Shown: positions 51,562-64,000 of the stretch, one piece after another
Position numbering within the stretch: position 1 is the stretch's first letter
Layout of the letters: the number at the start of each line of letters is the position of its first letter
Source of the DNA: Ficedula albicollis
Lineage: Eukaryota; Chordata; Aves; Passeriformes; Muscicapidae
Assembly (NCBI RefSeq): GCF_000247815.1
Contig: NC_021671.1
Location: forward strand, 24,346,501 to 24,410,500
Length of the DNA stretch: 64,000 bases
Reading direction: 5' to 3'
Program-made: the position numbers and the translations under genes
Notes under the pieces: generated by a model
What the model was told of the DNA's origin: nothing
The model's database searches: none
Seen by the model: the letters and a program-made list of their open reading frames with translations, nothing else

Positions 51562-51803
51562 CTTCTGGAGTCCTTAGACACCGACAGAAGCTCAGACACA
51601 ATCTGAGCTGCAGTGGGCAACAGCTGGAGTACATCAGCAGCCCACTGCTCGTCTCGGACGGCGAGCAGCCAGACCAGCTCCAGATCATGCCTGATGCAAA
51701 AGGGAACCTTTCAATACAGCAACATTACCACTTCAATGCAGCAAATTGCACCTGCTTCAAAATTTATTTCTCCATGGTTTCAGAATACAAGGAAAAGGAG
51801 TAG
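51562..51803 (+). CDS. Possible exon, unknown protein
   Basis: A pyrimidine-containing acceptor-like TTCTATTTCAG ends at 51561. From there one frame is open to a TAG at 51801-51803, encoding about 80 residues with a mixed, protein-like composition (parts include RHRQKLRHNL, GEQPDQLQIMPD and NAANCTCFKIYFSM). The block is less AT-rich than its flanks and keeps several CpGs (ACCGACAG, CTCGTCTCGGACGGCGAGC), unusual in this window. If real it would be a terminal coding exon of a larger gene. However, I recognise no family, a second frame is also open, and no other exon is visible. A conserved non-coding element or an unknown transposon piece is equally possible. Confidence 0.2.
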
Positions 51804-53352
51804 GATAGCTGTCTGGCTCAGGTCCCAGTTTACCGTGGAACATGTAGCTCTGTGTTGCTGCTAAACTATGCAGCTTCCTGCCTTCAGCTTTATGTCACAC
51901 TATTTTCCTTCTGTCCAGATAGATATTGTGTTCACAGTGACATTCACCAGGCTGAACAAGAGTTATGGAGACAAAGAAATTCACTGAGCTGAAAATTTAT
52001 GTTGTTTATTGCTAACTTCTTTTCGTGTGTTAATTTTCAGTTCCCTCTATTCTTTGGTCAAAAAGGATATATGGTTTCATGAGTGCTAATACCACTGCAG
52101 GATCAGAAGGTGAAATATGCTTTCACTAGACATAGATGATATACATTGAATTTGGACTATTATACTTTGTTCCCAAGGGCAGTGTGATACTTCACAACAA
52201 CCAGTGTAAGTTGATTACAGTAAAATAAACAGGATAGATTTCCTTGTACCCATGTACATTGCATTTAGTGAAATGTGTGGCTTCTGGAAAGCAAGAGTTG
52301 AAAGCCTTTTACTTGGCAACATACTCAGTTGGTACTGCTGACTTGACAGTGAGCTGTTAATTTTGTCAACAAAGCAGATACTTCAGTGCTAAATATTGTC
52401 TTAATCCAAACCGTCTCTGTGTCTGCACCTCCATAATGAAATTACTTAGGACAATTGCTGCTTGCCAAGAGATCAATCTGGATAACACAAATTTTGTCAA
52501 AGAGCAGAAGGAGGGCACCATGAAATTTGGGGATTTTTTTCTCCTCAACTTCAATCGTATAATCATGTAAGGTAATATTACTTGTTTGATGTAGAGAAAC
52601 ATAGTGCCTAATTGGTATTCTATCTGTGTTTTCAGATGCAACCAAACTTGTTCTTCTAAAGAGTAACAAAGGAATTTTTAAACAAATCTTTTGATAACAT
52701 TTTGCTACCACTATCTGCCTTTTGCTATAAAGACTGAAGTGAGATATATTTAAAAAATGCTAAAGTCAGTATAATTATGCACTTCCAAATTAATTAAGTG
52801 CTTCCCTCCCATCCCAAACTGATTCTTTCTCTTTTTCCCTGTTTCCATCTGTTTTTGCTTTAATAAAAAGTGTGAAAATGACAAAAATTCCTAGGGCAGT
52901 TCCCTACAAACTGTAGTACCTTCTCTCTCAGATTTCATACTGAACTGAATTCAGCCCAGAAGAATTTGATGAGAGTGCCTACAATATCAAACCTTCTAGA
53001 TCAAGTACAGTATGCATGTAGGTGTGTATCAAACTTGTCACAAAACATCAGGGAGGGTCATCCAACTCTATTTGTCTGAGTGCAGACATATTATCAAATC
53101 TAGTAACCTTGGTTCTCCACAGAGAGCAATAGACACTTCAAGGATTCGTTTTATCTAGCCAAATTTAAGTATTTAAGGTGAAATGAAAACTGTTTGAAGA
53201 ACACTTGCATCTGTTCACTGACTGTTGGGAGAAAAGGGTTAAATGCAGAAGAGGAGGAAAGAACAGTTTTGCTCAAAGTGACCTTGCAGCTAGGAATGCT
53301 GAAACTGGGGAAAACTACATTTATTATGCCTAATGTTGTCCACCCTCTACCT
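51804..53352. other. Unique non-coding DNA
   Basis: Nothing recognised; small open frames on the minus strand at 52366-52711 overlap each other in different frames and look spurious. Confidence 0.5.
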
Positions 53353-53720
53353 GTTGTGAGAAGTAGAAATCCTGTGGAGAGCTAGCACACTCTCCCACAG
53401 ACGTGTGAATCCTGTCATTATCGTGGGGCTGTGGCCCCGTGTGTCTCTGCCGCCTGGCACTGCTAGCAGGGTAATGAAACAAATCTACTCTCTGCGTTTT
53501 GGCTGTGGTTTGATGGCTGCCCTTGGTTACCCATGTGTGTCAATTCACACACCAGCTGCTAAAGGGTGTCAAGAGTGATGGGAGCAGATGTAGATGCCAA
53601 CACGGACACAGATGAATTCCAACGCTAGATGTCCAGATCGAGCCACCTGCTCCTGAAGGAATCTCTGCAGGGACCCTGGGAATACAATATTTAGACATTG
53701 GTGGGGCTAAGGTCCATCCT
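53353..53720. other. CpG-retaining block of unknown nature
   Basis: Several CpGs persist here (in TATCGTGG, CCCCGTGT, TGCCGCCT, TGCGTTTT, ACACGGAC, AACGCT, ATCGAG, TGCCGTTG) against a CpG-poor background. It includes the inverted repeats GGGGC/GCCCC near 53425 and TGTGTG/CACACA at 53535-53552. It might be a young ERV/LTR piece, an unmethylated regulatory element or a conserved element. I could not decide. Confidence 0.35.
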
Positions 53721-55763
53721 GCCGTTGGGTTGTAAAGAGAACAAAGTAGACAGTATTGCTTTTAAAGGCATAAAAAACAACGGCCTGCTAAAGTGTGTTT
53801 AAAAGTATGGTTTAAGTAGGAACTGTCTTTAGAAGTTACCACAAATTTAAAAAGTAATACATCAAATTTTCTTTTTTTCTCTCTAATAATGTTCAAAGAT
53901 TTGCATTCTCATGGAAACTTTTTGGGTTTTATTTAACAAGAGGGATTTTCTACAGTTTCCCATAGTTTCAACTAGAGAAAGATATTATTTTACACCTACC
54001 TGATTTATAGAGACAAAGTCTTTGCTAAATTTAATCTGTCATAAAGTGGCAAATTCAAATACACACTGACATAAATTATACCATTTGGTAAATGCAAGAG
54101 CTGTCTAGTGTTTGAGCTTTTGAGAAGCAGATTTCTGCTGCAGTAAACTCATTGAGAGTTATTAGCAATGTCTAAAATATACTCAGTTCCAGGAAATATA
54201 TGCTGCATGTTTTTTTTCAAATATGAGGCATTTTTACTGTAAAGCATTAAACTGGTGTTCTAAATACACATTCTAAGGAAAAAATACACCTATATTGGTA
54301 GAAAAGTGGCAGTCTAATCATCATCAATAAAGCTGTAAATACACTGGAATTAGAATATTTCAGTATTATGAGGAACCACTCAAAATTTGTATTAGAAAAG
54401 TGCGGATTTGTTTGCTGAAACTGACTGTATAAAATAGCAAAGCATCAGAGGTCTGAACTCTCTCTTTCCTGGGCTTGTGTTCCCAAATATAGACATACAA
54501 ATTAGCAAGGAAGATCCATATTCTGTTCAACTCTATGCAAAAATATTGACTAGATAAATAGAGTAATACTACTCTGTTTCACGGTTCCTTACTAGTTTAC
54601 TTCTTTCACTAATTCTGATGTAGCTGACCTGCAACAACACAGTTCCCAGTTCCTGTAGTACTGATCAATCTGTTCGTACACTCTGAATTCACTGTTCAAG
54701 CACTTAAAAGGTTTCTTAGATGCCCATCCTGTCCTTCTGCTCCTGAGCCTCCTCATCTTGCAGGCTTGAGAACTGCTGACTCTCTGAACCCTGCAGATCA
54801 CTGACACAGCATCAGATGGAAGGCTGGAAATGCAGTCCTTACAGTTTTCTTTTTAACATACATTAGGAGTATTTACTTCCATATTATGGAACAGCTTTGC
54901 CAAGTCCTTAATTTTCCTGTTTGCAAACAGAAATCTGATCTAAAATGTATGTAGTGTATTTCAGCTCAGCTAACCATTTGAAAGTTAAATGGCTGGTCAG
55001 ATTCAAAATGTAGCCTCCCAATATAGTTACCCTAGAGAAAGAGGAAACTCCCAGAAGGTAATCCATCTCCTCTTGGTTGTGTGTCTGAGATAAGGGCATG
55101 AACTTTCTGCGGTAGGATCTTTTTCTTTATTGACTAAAAGGGAAGGGAGGAGAGGCCTAGACAAACAGTTTGACTAGATGCCCATTTTTCAGGCAGCTCG
55201 AGTTAGGTGAGATGCATTTCATCTAGGAATGCCTTTCTCTGTGATGTCAATAGACCAGTGTTCTCTATCAGTTGTGTATGCAAAAGTAAAAATATCCCTC
55301 TAATCACACAGAAATGCACAATATCCCAGTTTCACACCACATTAATGCCCACATGGGCATTTATAGCCATTCAGAAAGTAATTCTCAGCCTCCAGGCCCT
55401 TAAAACATCTCTCCGGTACAACTCTTTTGCCCAGAACTACAAATGTCTCTTCAAACAAATATAACACAGAAGGAGTTTCATATCAACTCCTATCTCTTCA
55501 GCTCATGACTGACCTGCATTAATAACAACAACGAAAAATCATTAATCTCTTAAACAAAATATCAACAGGCTAAGTACAGATTTTTAATTGCAACATGGAA
55601 AGAAGGACTTTAAAAAGAACAGAAAATAGGAACAGGATGGGAAACTTCAAATAAATGCTTATCAGTTAGAAGCAAATAACTTTTAAATATTATGCAAGTT
55701 CTCTTGCACCTTTAATATGATAGCAAATATAGCTTGGGGTTTTTTTTGTGAAATGTGCTATCC
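53721..55763. other. Unique AT-rich non-coding DNA
   Basis: No gene recognised. It includes a short palindrome AATGCCCA-CA-TGGGCATT at 55344-55361. Confidence 0.5.
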
Positions 55764-57751
55764 AAAATTAACTATAGGTAAAAAGAGTGTGAGTAGTGTC
55801 AAAAATGTAATATCTGACTTCTGGAGTATATGACATATGAGGGAACACTGAGATATTACTGACATTTTAAAACTTGGGGATTTATTCCAGTGAGAGCTTA
55901 AGAAATCAATTCCAGCTGCCATAGCAAATGAAAACAGATCAGATATCCAAAGCATTGCCATTCTTATTTATTCACCTAGTGTGATTTGAAAAGGGGCTTC
56001 ACTAAATCCAAAAGATCTTAGTCAGTGAGGATAAATTACTCAAATTTTGTACAAGTTACTCTTTATTCTCTGTGCTGACATGACATAGAGAAGTTGTGGA
56101 CCTACAAGTATTTTGCAGATCATGGAATGGACTCTGGGAGATCCCTAGGCTGCTCTCTGCCAGCAAAAGAACCACCTCTGGGATCAGATGAATCTGTTTA
56201 GGTCTTGGTCCAGTTGAGGAATAAAATCCTCTGAAGGATGGATGCTTCCCAGGATAACACAACCCACTGCCAACTGTCCTCAAAAGAAGAGGAAATAAAG
56301 GGGTCTTCTTTTTTTTTTTCCTCATAATATCCTATTAAATAAGGATAAGAATTTGAGAAAAGTTTAAAACTGAAGGAATTTTAGGTACTTGAGTAGATCC
56401 TTAACTTCAGTTTAACTTATTTTGATAAGTCTGGCAAAATAGCAGAATCAGTACCAGGATTTAGGTTATTTGAGTTCAAGTTACAGAGGAAAACAAAAAT
56501 CTGAAATAAAGGCAACAAAAAGCAATCTGTCTTCTATAGATATCATTTGTTACTCCAAAACTGAATGGTAATTGTGCCCTTTTGGTTTGAAACAATGGCA
56601 AAAATGACATGTTACTATTTCAAGCTTCTTTTGGAAGTTGGTGTCTGATAGGTGTCCAGTTGGTTTCCAGTTCTGTTGCCTTAAGTTACCCCAAAATAGT
56701 TATTAATGTGGAATAGAAAATAAAATGCTGCTACTGTGAGTTTCAATTTAAACATTGAAAATTAACTATAGGTAAAAAGAGTGTGAGTAGTGTCAAAAAT
56801 GTAATATCTGACTTCTGGAGTATATGACATATGAGGGAACACTGAGATATTACTGACATTTTAAAACTTGGGGATTTATTCCAGTGAGAGCTTAAGAAAT
56901 CAATTCCAGCTGCCATAGCAAATGAAAACAGATCAGATATCCAAAGCATTGCCATTCTTATTTATTCACCTAGTGTGATTTGAAAAGGGGCTTCACTAAA
57001 TCCAAAAGATCTTAGTCAGTGAGGATAAATTACTCAAATTTTGTACAAGTTACTCTTTATTCTCTGTGCTGACATGACATAGAGAAGTTGTGGACCTACA
57101 AGTATTTTGCAGATCATGGAATGGACTCTGGGAGATCCCTAGGCTGCTCTCTGCCAGCAAAAGAACCACCTCTGGGATCAGATGAATCTGTTTAGGTCTT
57201 GGTCCAGTTGAGGAATAAAATCCTCTGAAGGATGGATGCTTCCCAGGATAACACAACCCACTGCCAACTGTCCTCAAAAGAAGAGGAAATAAAGGGGTCT
57301 TCTTTTTTTTTTTCCTCATAATATCCTATTAAATAAGGATAAGAATTTGAGAAAAGTTTAAAACTGAAGGAATTTTAGGTACTTGAGTAGATCCTTAACT
57401 TCAGTTTAACTTATTTTGATAAGTCTGGCAAAATAGCAGAATCAATACCAGGATTTAGGTTATTTGAGTTCAAGTTACAGAGGAAAACAAAAATCTGAAA
57501 TAAAGGCAACAAAAAGCAATCTGTCTTCTATAGATATCATTTGTTACTCCAAAACTGAACGGTAATTGTGCCCTTTTGGTTTGAAACAATGGCACAAATG
57601 ACATGTTACTATTTCCAGCTTCTTTTGGAAGTTGGTGTCTGATAGGTGTCCAGTTGGTTTCCAGTTCTGTTGCCTTAAGTTACCCCAAAATAGTTATTAA
57701 TGTGGAATAGAAAATAAAATGCTGCTACTGTGAGTTTCAATTTAAACATTG
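55764..57751 (+). repeat. 994-bp tandem duplication, ~99.6% identical
   Basis: Copy one (55764-56757) and copy two (56758-57751) are head to tail without spacer. By eye they differ at only four positions, given in copy-one coordinates: 56451 (G/A), 56566 (T/C), 56601 (A/C) and 56622 (A/C). The 11-T run is the same length in both. The unit holds no recognised gene or transposon; the two identical minus-strand open frames in each copy (67-70 and 89 codons) have no protein hallmarks. Confidence 0.98.
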
Positions 57752-60001
57752 AATTTAATTTTAAAAACTAATAAATTATTGAAATTTTAAAAAATATTAC
57801 TTGTAAAGTGATAGTCAGTCCTTAAAATGTCTTTATTTATTATTATGTTTATGCTTTCGACAAATTCAAGCAGCTATTTAACTTATGGAAATATGGATTA
57901 TTTTCTCAACAATCAAATATTTATTTTTATGCAGATTGGATACCACCTTTTGTGTCTATATTTAAACACTGAGTTGAGATATTAATCTTGATTAATATAA
58001 TTTCCTTTACCTTATTAGTTAGAGAAAATATATTATCAGTGTTATTTTTTCATTGCCATGAAGTGTGTATGCCATTGTACTTATACTAAAAATGTATTTT
58101 AATTATCAACCTCTTTCTTCAGAGGCAAGGAAAATGCAGAAAACAGAATCTGGGGGTTTTTTTCTGTGCAAGCCAAGGAACATTTTCATGATTGGGCTTC
58201 TCTTTATACAACTTCATATGGACAGCATGAGTCATCCTGAGTAGACTGTTCTTCTGCAGCATTTAGTTAAGAGTCATCTTGAGACTCCAGGCATCATGGA
58301 AAACTTTTGCAGTTTGGTTCTTTAATACTATTTGAAACAAATGGAATGTCATTTATTTTCTCAAAAAATTTAGCAAATATTTCGACTGCATATTATAAAT
58401 AACACATGCCTGACTTTGGTTGGTTTTTTTTTTAATACACCCTACTGAAGGCAGCTTATTAAAGTCCTATAATTAATATTTTGAGAAATTTTATATTTTC
58501 GGTCTTCTTACAGATTACTTAATTGTTCTCATCAATATTTTCTTTCTGTTTCTGTGAACATTGTATAAGCATCCAATATCATTCCACAGCAAGTGCAAAT
58601 AGAAAGAGAATAACCTGAATAATTCTTTCACATTTCTATGTTTTAACTGAGTTGTTCCAAGAATAATATTTATGAGAACCAGATAGATATTGTATAATCT
58701 AATTTTCTGTTGAAACGGTCCTTTTAATGAGCTTGTCAATCTCCTATTATATTTGTTTAGATTTTTGTCATCATCAAGAATGAATAATAGCATTCATAAA
58801 TATTGTGCCATTTTAGCAGTACTGATCTGTCAACAAGTATTAAAATATTATTAATTTTAAAGTATTGTTAAAGAAATAAAATTTTTAATAATAATAATTG
58901 AATTAAGTGCACAATAATGACAAATTTAAATTCTAGAAATTATGTCTTATTTTGTTTTGTTCTCAAAAGAGAATGAGAAGATAATCTCTTCTGCACCATA
59001 TTCTAACAATTATTACTCCACTGACTTATTTTTCTATTACATCATGTCTATCCTATCAGAACTAATTGTTTATGATACAAGAAATACATGAAGGCAAATA
59101 ACCTCAGGATAACCTTCACACAGAATTTCCCTGAAGTCAATGACAGATTTTCAAACTTATAAATTATATGAGATGTACTGTTGAAAATAAGTGATCATTC
59201 TTAACACGATTATTTTCTAGTGACATACTTTTTATAACACTGTGACTTCTCTTTCTCCACAAAAAGTGTAATTAATTTTAGTAACAAGTCTAGTAACAGA
59301 TTTCACTCACTGAAATCATCTGTGTTCCCTCAAAATTTTCTAGTATTTCTTTTAGAAATTAAAAGGGCTAAATAGTGATATATATTTTTACTAGTACTTC
59401 AACAATCTTTGCATACCTTCATACAAGTAATTTAAAATTTATCTAACTGTTTTATTAGTTGAGATATTTTAAACTATATTTTCTCATACTTAAAAGAATT
59501 TAAAAACTAGATTATTTGTAAAATATAGCAATCTAATAAAATGCTCTATTTACATTATCAATATGCATCACTAGATTTATTAAAATTGCACCATGACAGT
59601 AGAAATTCAGTGAGACATAGATAATGGTATTTTAAAAATCTTCAACTTTCTTATTGAGACTAAATGAAAAAAGATAAATAATATATATTTAATTATGTCC
59701 CAAGCCTGCTAAAACTTATGCTTGTTTCTAACTTAGTGGCAGTAGTTGCATTCTTTTCAATATCACTGCTGTTAGCAAAATATTAAACAGATGTATAAGC
59801 TTTGGCAGGGTGAAAGTTTACAAACTGGTTTCCTTAAAATAATGAGTTCCAGTTTTTCCTCCTGAAATGATGTAAAAAATGGCTTAATGGATTGTAAATA
59901 TTAGGAGAACACTTAATTCCCCCACTCCCCCCATCCCCCCCCATCCTCTTAGAGTGGATTCGATTTAGCAATGGAATGAAGAAAGAAGAAGTTAAAATCT
60001 T
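57752..60001. other. Unique AT-rich non-coding DNA
   Basis: Very AT-rich with no gene recognised; a short C-rich run (CCCCCACTCCCCCCATCCCC type) lies at 59919-59946. Confidence 0.55.
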
Positions 60002-60442
60002 GGGAAATATGATGAGCAGAAGGGAAAGAGCAAGGTGATTAAGTGAAGACCATAACAGGTGCAATACTCTCACAGGCACAATAACATAACTCCTGGATCT
60101 TATATTCCTTGTGTAGCAGCCATCTGACTCTGAGAAAATTTCCTTTTTCTGTAATAACTCCTTCCAATCTGCAGGAAGGAATTACTAATGATTCCGGAGA
60201 TAAGTGTTTCTGTTGGGAGAAGGGGAAATATGATGAGCAGAAGGGAAAGAGCAAGGTGATTAAGTGAAGACCATAACAGGTGCAATACTCTCACAGGCAC
60301 AATAACATAACTCCTGGATCTTATATTCCTTGTGTAGCAGCCATCTGACTATGAGAAAATTTCCTTTTCCTGTAATAACTCCTTCCAATCTGCAGGAAGC
60401 AATTATTAATGATTCTGGAGATAAGTGTGTCTGTTGGGAGAA
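60002..60442 (+). repeat. 221-bp tandem duplication
   Basis: Copies start GGGAAATATGATGAGCAGAA at 60002 and 60223. I count about seven differences (for example CTCTGAG versus CTATGAG, TTCCGGAG versus TTCTGGAG), near 3%, so it is clearly older than the 994-bp event 2.5 kb upstream. Confidence 0.96.
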
Positions 60443-63400
60443 GTTTCTGTGCATGTATAGGAGAAATCTGATGGGAACTTCAATTGCAGGAGTTATCTAA
60501 CTTGAAAGAAAAACAGACTTGGGTTCCCTTTACAGCCAAAGGAAGGATGTACCGACTTCTCATGATTTTTCAGTAAAGAGTCCAGGCTACTTTCTCTCTG
60601 ATATCTGTGCTTCATCTAACACTGTGTGGAATGTGTGCAACAGAAAGAGGGGAAAAAAGAGATTATCATAGTATTGTTGAAGGAAAACAAGCCTGAAGGA
60701 CACTTAATGAACACAGCTGCTTCCTAACCTGCAGGAGATTCTGATTTTGAAATGTTTTTTGTCTATCCAAAGTAATAACTTGGTCTGGAATGTGTTTGAC
60801 TGAATGGGAGCCAATGTGCATACTATAAAGTGACAATATTGTGAGAAAATCTCCTTTAACTTGAAGTGGTATTAATTGCTGCCTAGGTGTATGACTTTAT
60901 CTTTACTCTTTGATCAGCTCTTAATGCACATGAGTACTGCTCACCTTTGTACATGGCTGTCATTCTGAGAGGATTTTAGCCTTTAGAAGCTATTGAAAGT
61001 GTAAGCAGAACCATGTAATTGCTCAATGGTCTGTTTTAGAAAGAGACTCTACAGAACATGAGATAATTTGGGCAGAAAGGAGACCAGTGGCTATCAAAAG
61101 CTTTTATTCTCTTTGTCCCAGCTACTTTTTATTAAATGTAAGGTTGGAAAATACTTTTACTATCATTTAATAGGTACAGTCTACCTATAAAGAGTCAATT
61201 AGCTCTCAGGACATCTCTATTAGACCAGTGTTACCCCTAGGTATTAGGATGACTCTTAAAAGACTTTCAGCAAATAACTAGTGGAAATCACTGTAAACCC
61301 GTGTCTAAAGTATGCTGCATGAAAGCCTTATTTGTGAACTATTTCCCTATGATGCTTTAAAATGCTAAAGCATATTATTTCCTTTCAAATATTTTAGTCC
61401 TAATGTTTAAATAAAATAACAAAAAATAATATAATAATTATTTTAAATTAATAAAAAATTACTTAACCAAAGGTATGTATACATAAAAAGATATAGGTAC
61501 ATACAGCAAACTAATTACTCTTTACCTTTCATAACAGAAAGAAAATGCCTGAAATTATAAACTAACTTCATCCTGTAGTCTCAAAATCCAAGAGAATAGT
61601 AAAAACATTTCCATTTTATACACCACTAATTTAAGGACAGCTACATCCTGGTAGGCATTACCACACAGCTTGGAAAAGTATTGGGAAAAGTTCTGTGGCA
61701 GTTTGGAAAAGAGGCACCAGAAGGGTGGTGGCAGTGATGTGTCCTTGGCTTCCCTGGGCAACAGTTTCAGGACTGGTCTGTGTTAGTCCCTGGCACTTTT
61801 CTCCTGCAGCTGCCCTCAGCAGCCCAGTTCTTCAACTCTTTGAGGCAGAGACAAGTTGAAAGTTGTGGCATTAATTTACTGTGCCCTGACGCCCACAACA
61901 GTGACATCTGTCTAAAGGTAGCCCAAGAGAGATGGACTTCTGGGTTCCTGTGTTTGGTAAATATGGTGTGCCTATGTGAAAGTAAGAAGTTTGGGCAACA
62001 GAAGGCAATGTAATTCTGCAGACCAACCAGACACCATTATCTATGCCTCAGAAACTAGTTCACATCCTTTGTGTGCTTGCACAGGAAAACAGTTTCTCCT
62101 ACCTTTTGAATAGTTGCAAAGCTCTGAGTCTCATCATGACAGAAGCATCACAAAGAGAAAAATGCGTAATTTGCAAAATTTATGTCAGCCAAATGAAGAG
62201 TAATGGGATTGGTCTCATCTCAAAAAACCCCTGTCTGTTGCCTTCAACATTATTAAGGCTTTATTTTTTATAGGGTCTCTTTATTCTCACTTCTAACATT
62301 ATTTCAACAGCATTGTGGATATGTGGGAATTTGTTTGTTTTTCAGTAATGAAGCTGCTTTTGTGCACCACCAATATTTAAACATTGACTTATCATTATTA
62401 AGGCCCAAACTAGTAATTAAGTTTTATAATTTGAAAGCAGAAACCATAGGTTTCTTCTCTTATAGTAGCAATTAGGGAGGCATCTGTCAGTTGTTTTACA
62501 AATACTCTTCTAGCATGTGTTTAAAAATGAGAAGTCTAAATCTGCCAGAAAAATATAGCTTGTCAAATTTGAAACCATTAATTCCTTCCTCATAATTTTC
62601 CACTGAGTCATTTTTATTGAAAGCTTTTTAATAAGTAGTGTTTTTTAATTAAAGTTCCTCTACTAAAAACTTTTTTTATCATTAGACTAAAAACTGTCCT
62701 GGAAAAATATTTTTCTTTTAGGAATGTCACCATTGGAAAATGTTTTCATTTACCTACATAAAGTATAGAGGAAAATAAATCTTAATTGTCATTCAAAATT
62801 TTGTCTTTTGATACTAAGACATCTGTATTTTTCCCCCAAATTACTCAAACATCTTAGTCTAAAAAAATGTCCTTGAAACAGCATGGGGGTTTGCCTGCAA
62901 GTTGGGGAATAAAGCCTTTATGTGATAAAATCAAAATGCTAAAATGCCCAATTTTTGTGTTTCCTTTATTGTTAAAATATTTGATCTCATACTAACACTC
63001 ATATTTAAATTATTTATTTTAAAAAGTAGTATGCTAAAGGAATATCATCAAGTAAAATATGTCATTGTAAAGAAAACATGCTGATCTTATACTAATTGTT
63101 ACTTCCTTCAAAACAATAGTTTTGACCAGTAGGAAGAGCTATTTTTCTTATTCAACAGAAATATTGAATTCAGCACAGGAAAAATCTTTAAGGTATTGTT
63201 GACAAATAAAGCATTATGCAAAAATGTTTCTCCCTGACTTTCCATTTAGTAAATTTCTTGTTTTGCCTTTCTTTTTTAATTTTTCCTCTCACAAATATGG
63301 TGGATTTCAACACACTGAAAATCAAATCGTCCTCAAAAGGCCCTGCTGTAATGTTGAGATGCTGATTTTTATATGGAATAAGAGAAGCATACACATGCTT

Positions 63401-64000
63401 CATGCATATAAAAGCATACAACAGCTCCAGAAGCTTGGGAATAAAATATTACCATAAGCCACTACTGAGAATACAGTCTCAGCTACAGGAAAGTGATTCT
63501 TGGTGGGACAGGGTACATCCAATGTGTGTGTGTATGCAGCTGCATGCATGTGTATGTGAGTTATAATAGAAACCTTTGGACAGAAATCACTGCAGCTATA
63601 AAAAATCCCATCCTGATGAGTATTTCCTGGTTATGTATGTCTGTACAGTGTGATGCTCGTGTTTCTGTTGTCCCACCTAAACTCCACCTTGGCAAGTGGT
63701 GATGAAACCTCTAAAAGACTCAGAGGTTGCCAAACCCAGCCCTTTTCATCCTGCTGTACAATGCCAAGCATTTAACAAAATTTCTAGCTCTCTCTCACAG
63801 AACAATGAGCACAGGATTGTGCTTATAAGATGCTATTTAGATGTTTAAAAGAAGTAAGATGGTTACAGTGTTACACAACTATAAAATCTGAATCTGATCG
63901 AAGCAGTAATTGAATCAGACTGATTTAATTATTGGTCTTGTGGCTGGAGTTATAGATACACTAATTAAAACTCTATCTTCCCGTTTATAACCTGCATTTC
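60443..64000. other. Unique AT-rich non-coding DNA
   Basis: No gene, RNA gene or transposon recognised. A less AT-rich patch at 61640-61960 has short overlapping open frames on both strands without hallmarks. A short TG/CATG-rich patch lies at 63520-63560. Confidence 0.5.

Noticed and set aside
51757..51804. WFQNTRKRSR string resembling homeodomain helix 3
   Set aside because: It lies in an alternative frame of the possible exon; there is no matching helix 1 or 2 upstream, so a ten-residue match is best treated as chance.
56056..57319. Identical 89-codon minus-strand frames as a duplicated gene pair
   Set aside because: They are identical only because the 994-bp unit is duplicated; the peptide begins with a lysine run from a T tract and has no hallmarks of a protein.

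Overview
This is a eukaryotic, almost gene-free window and most probably comes from a songbird (passerine). The evidence is repeat content. There are chicken-repeat-1 (CR1) LINE fragments with the usual ATTCTATGATTCT-type 3' ends at several loci. Remnants of avian endogenous retroviruses (ERVs) and their LTRs are present. A short element at 4257-4398 joins a tRNA-Ile-like head to a CR1 tail, which is the architecture of TguSINE1, a SINE known from passerines. The background is AT-rich with few CpGs. I recognise no intact protein-coding gene, rRNA, functional tRNA, CRISPR array or prokaryotic signal. The long open frames are translations of simple repeats. Family names rest on remembered consensus patterns, not on a database search.

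Layout. 1-4.6 kb: unique AT-rich DNA broken by a 242-bp pure C run set between two 17-bp direct repeats, an A/C-rich low-complexity block and the SINE. 4.6-11.2 kb: a transposon graveyard with four CR1 fragments, a minus-strand ERV remnant with an LTR carrying three 35-bp repeats, and an ERVL-type LTR. 11.2-21 kb: unique DNA with small tandem duplications, a cluster of perfect hairpins at 14.83-14.95 kb and minor CR1 pieces. 21.1-22.4 kb: 252 uninterrupted CTCTT units. 22.4-36 kb: unique DNA with more duplications and a GC-rich coding-like relic at 28.4-29.2 kb. 36-43 kb: a long CR1 fragment and a CR1 split by an LTR-like insertion. 43-51 kb: unique DNA, an ERV-derived block, a GC-rich block and a 919-bp pure C run. 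51-64 kb: unique DNA with one possible exon, a CpG-retaining block, a 994-bp tandem duplication at about 99.6% identity and a 221-bp tandem duplication.

No set of genes works together here. What stands out is the form of the DNA: two giant homopolymer C tracts, a perfect 1.26-kb pentamer array, and at least fifteen independent head-to-tail duplications of 37 to 994 bp at different stages of divergence. Together they suggest an AT-rich intergenic or deep intronic region with repeated replication slippage or break-repair duplication. The C tracts and the pentamer array could also be mis-sized by sequencing or assembly.
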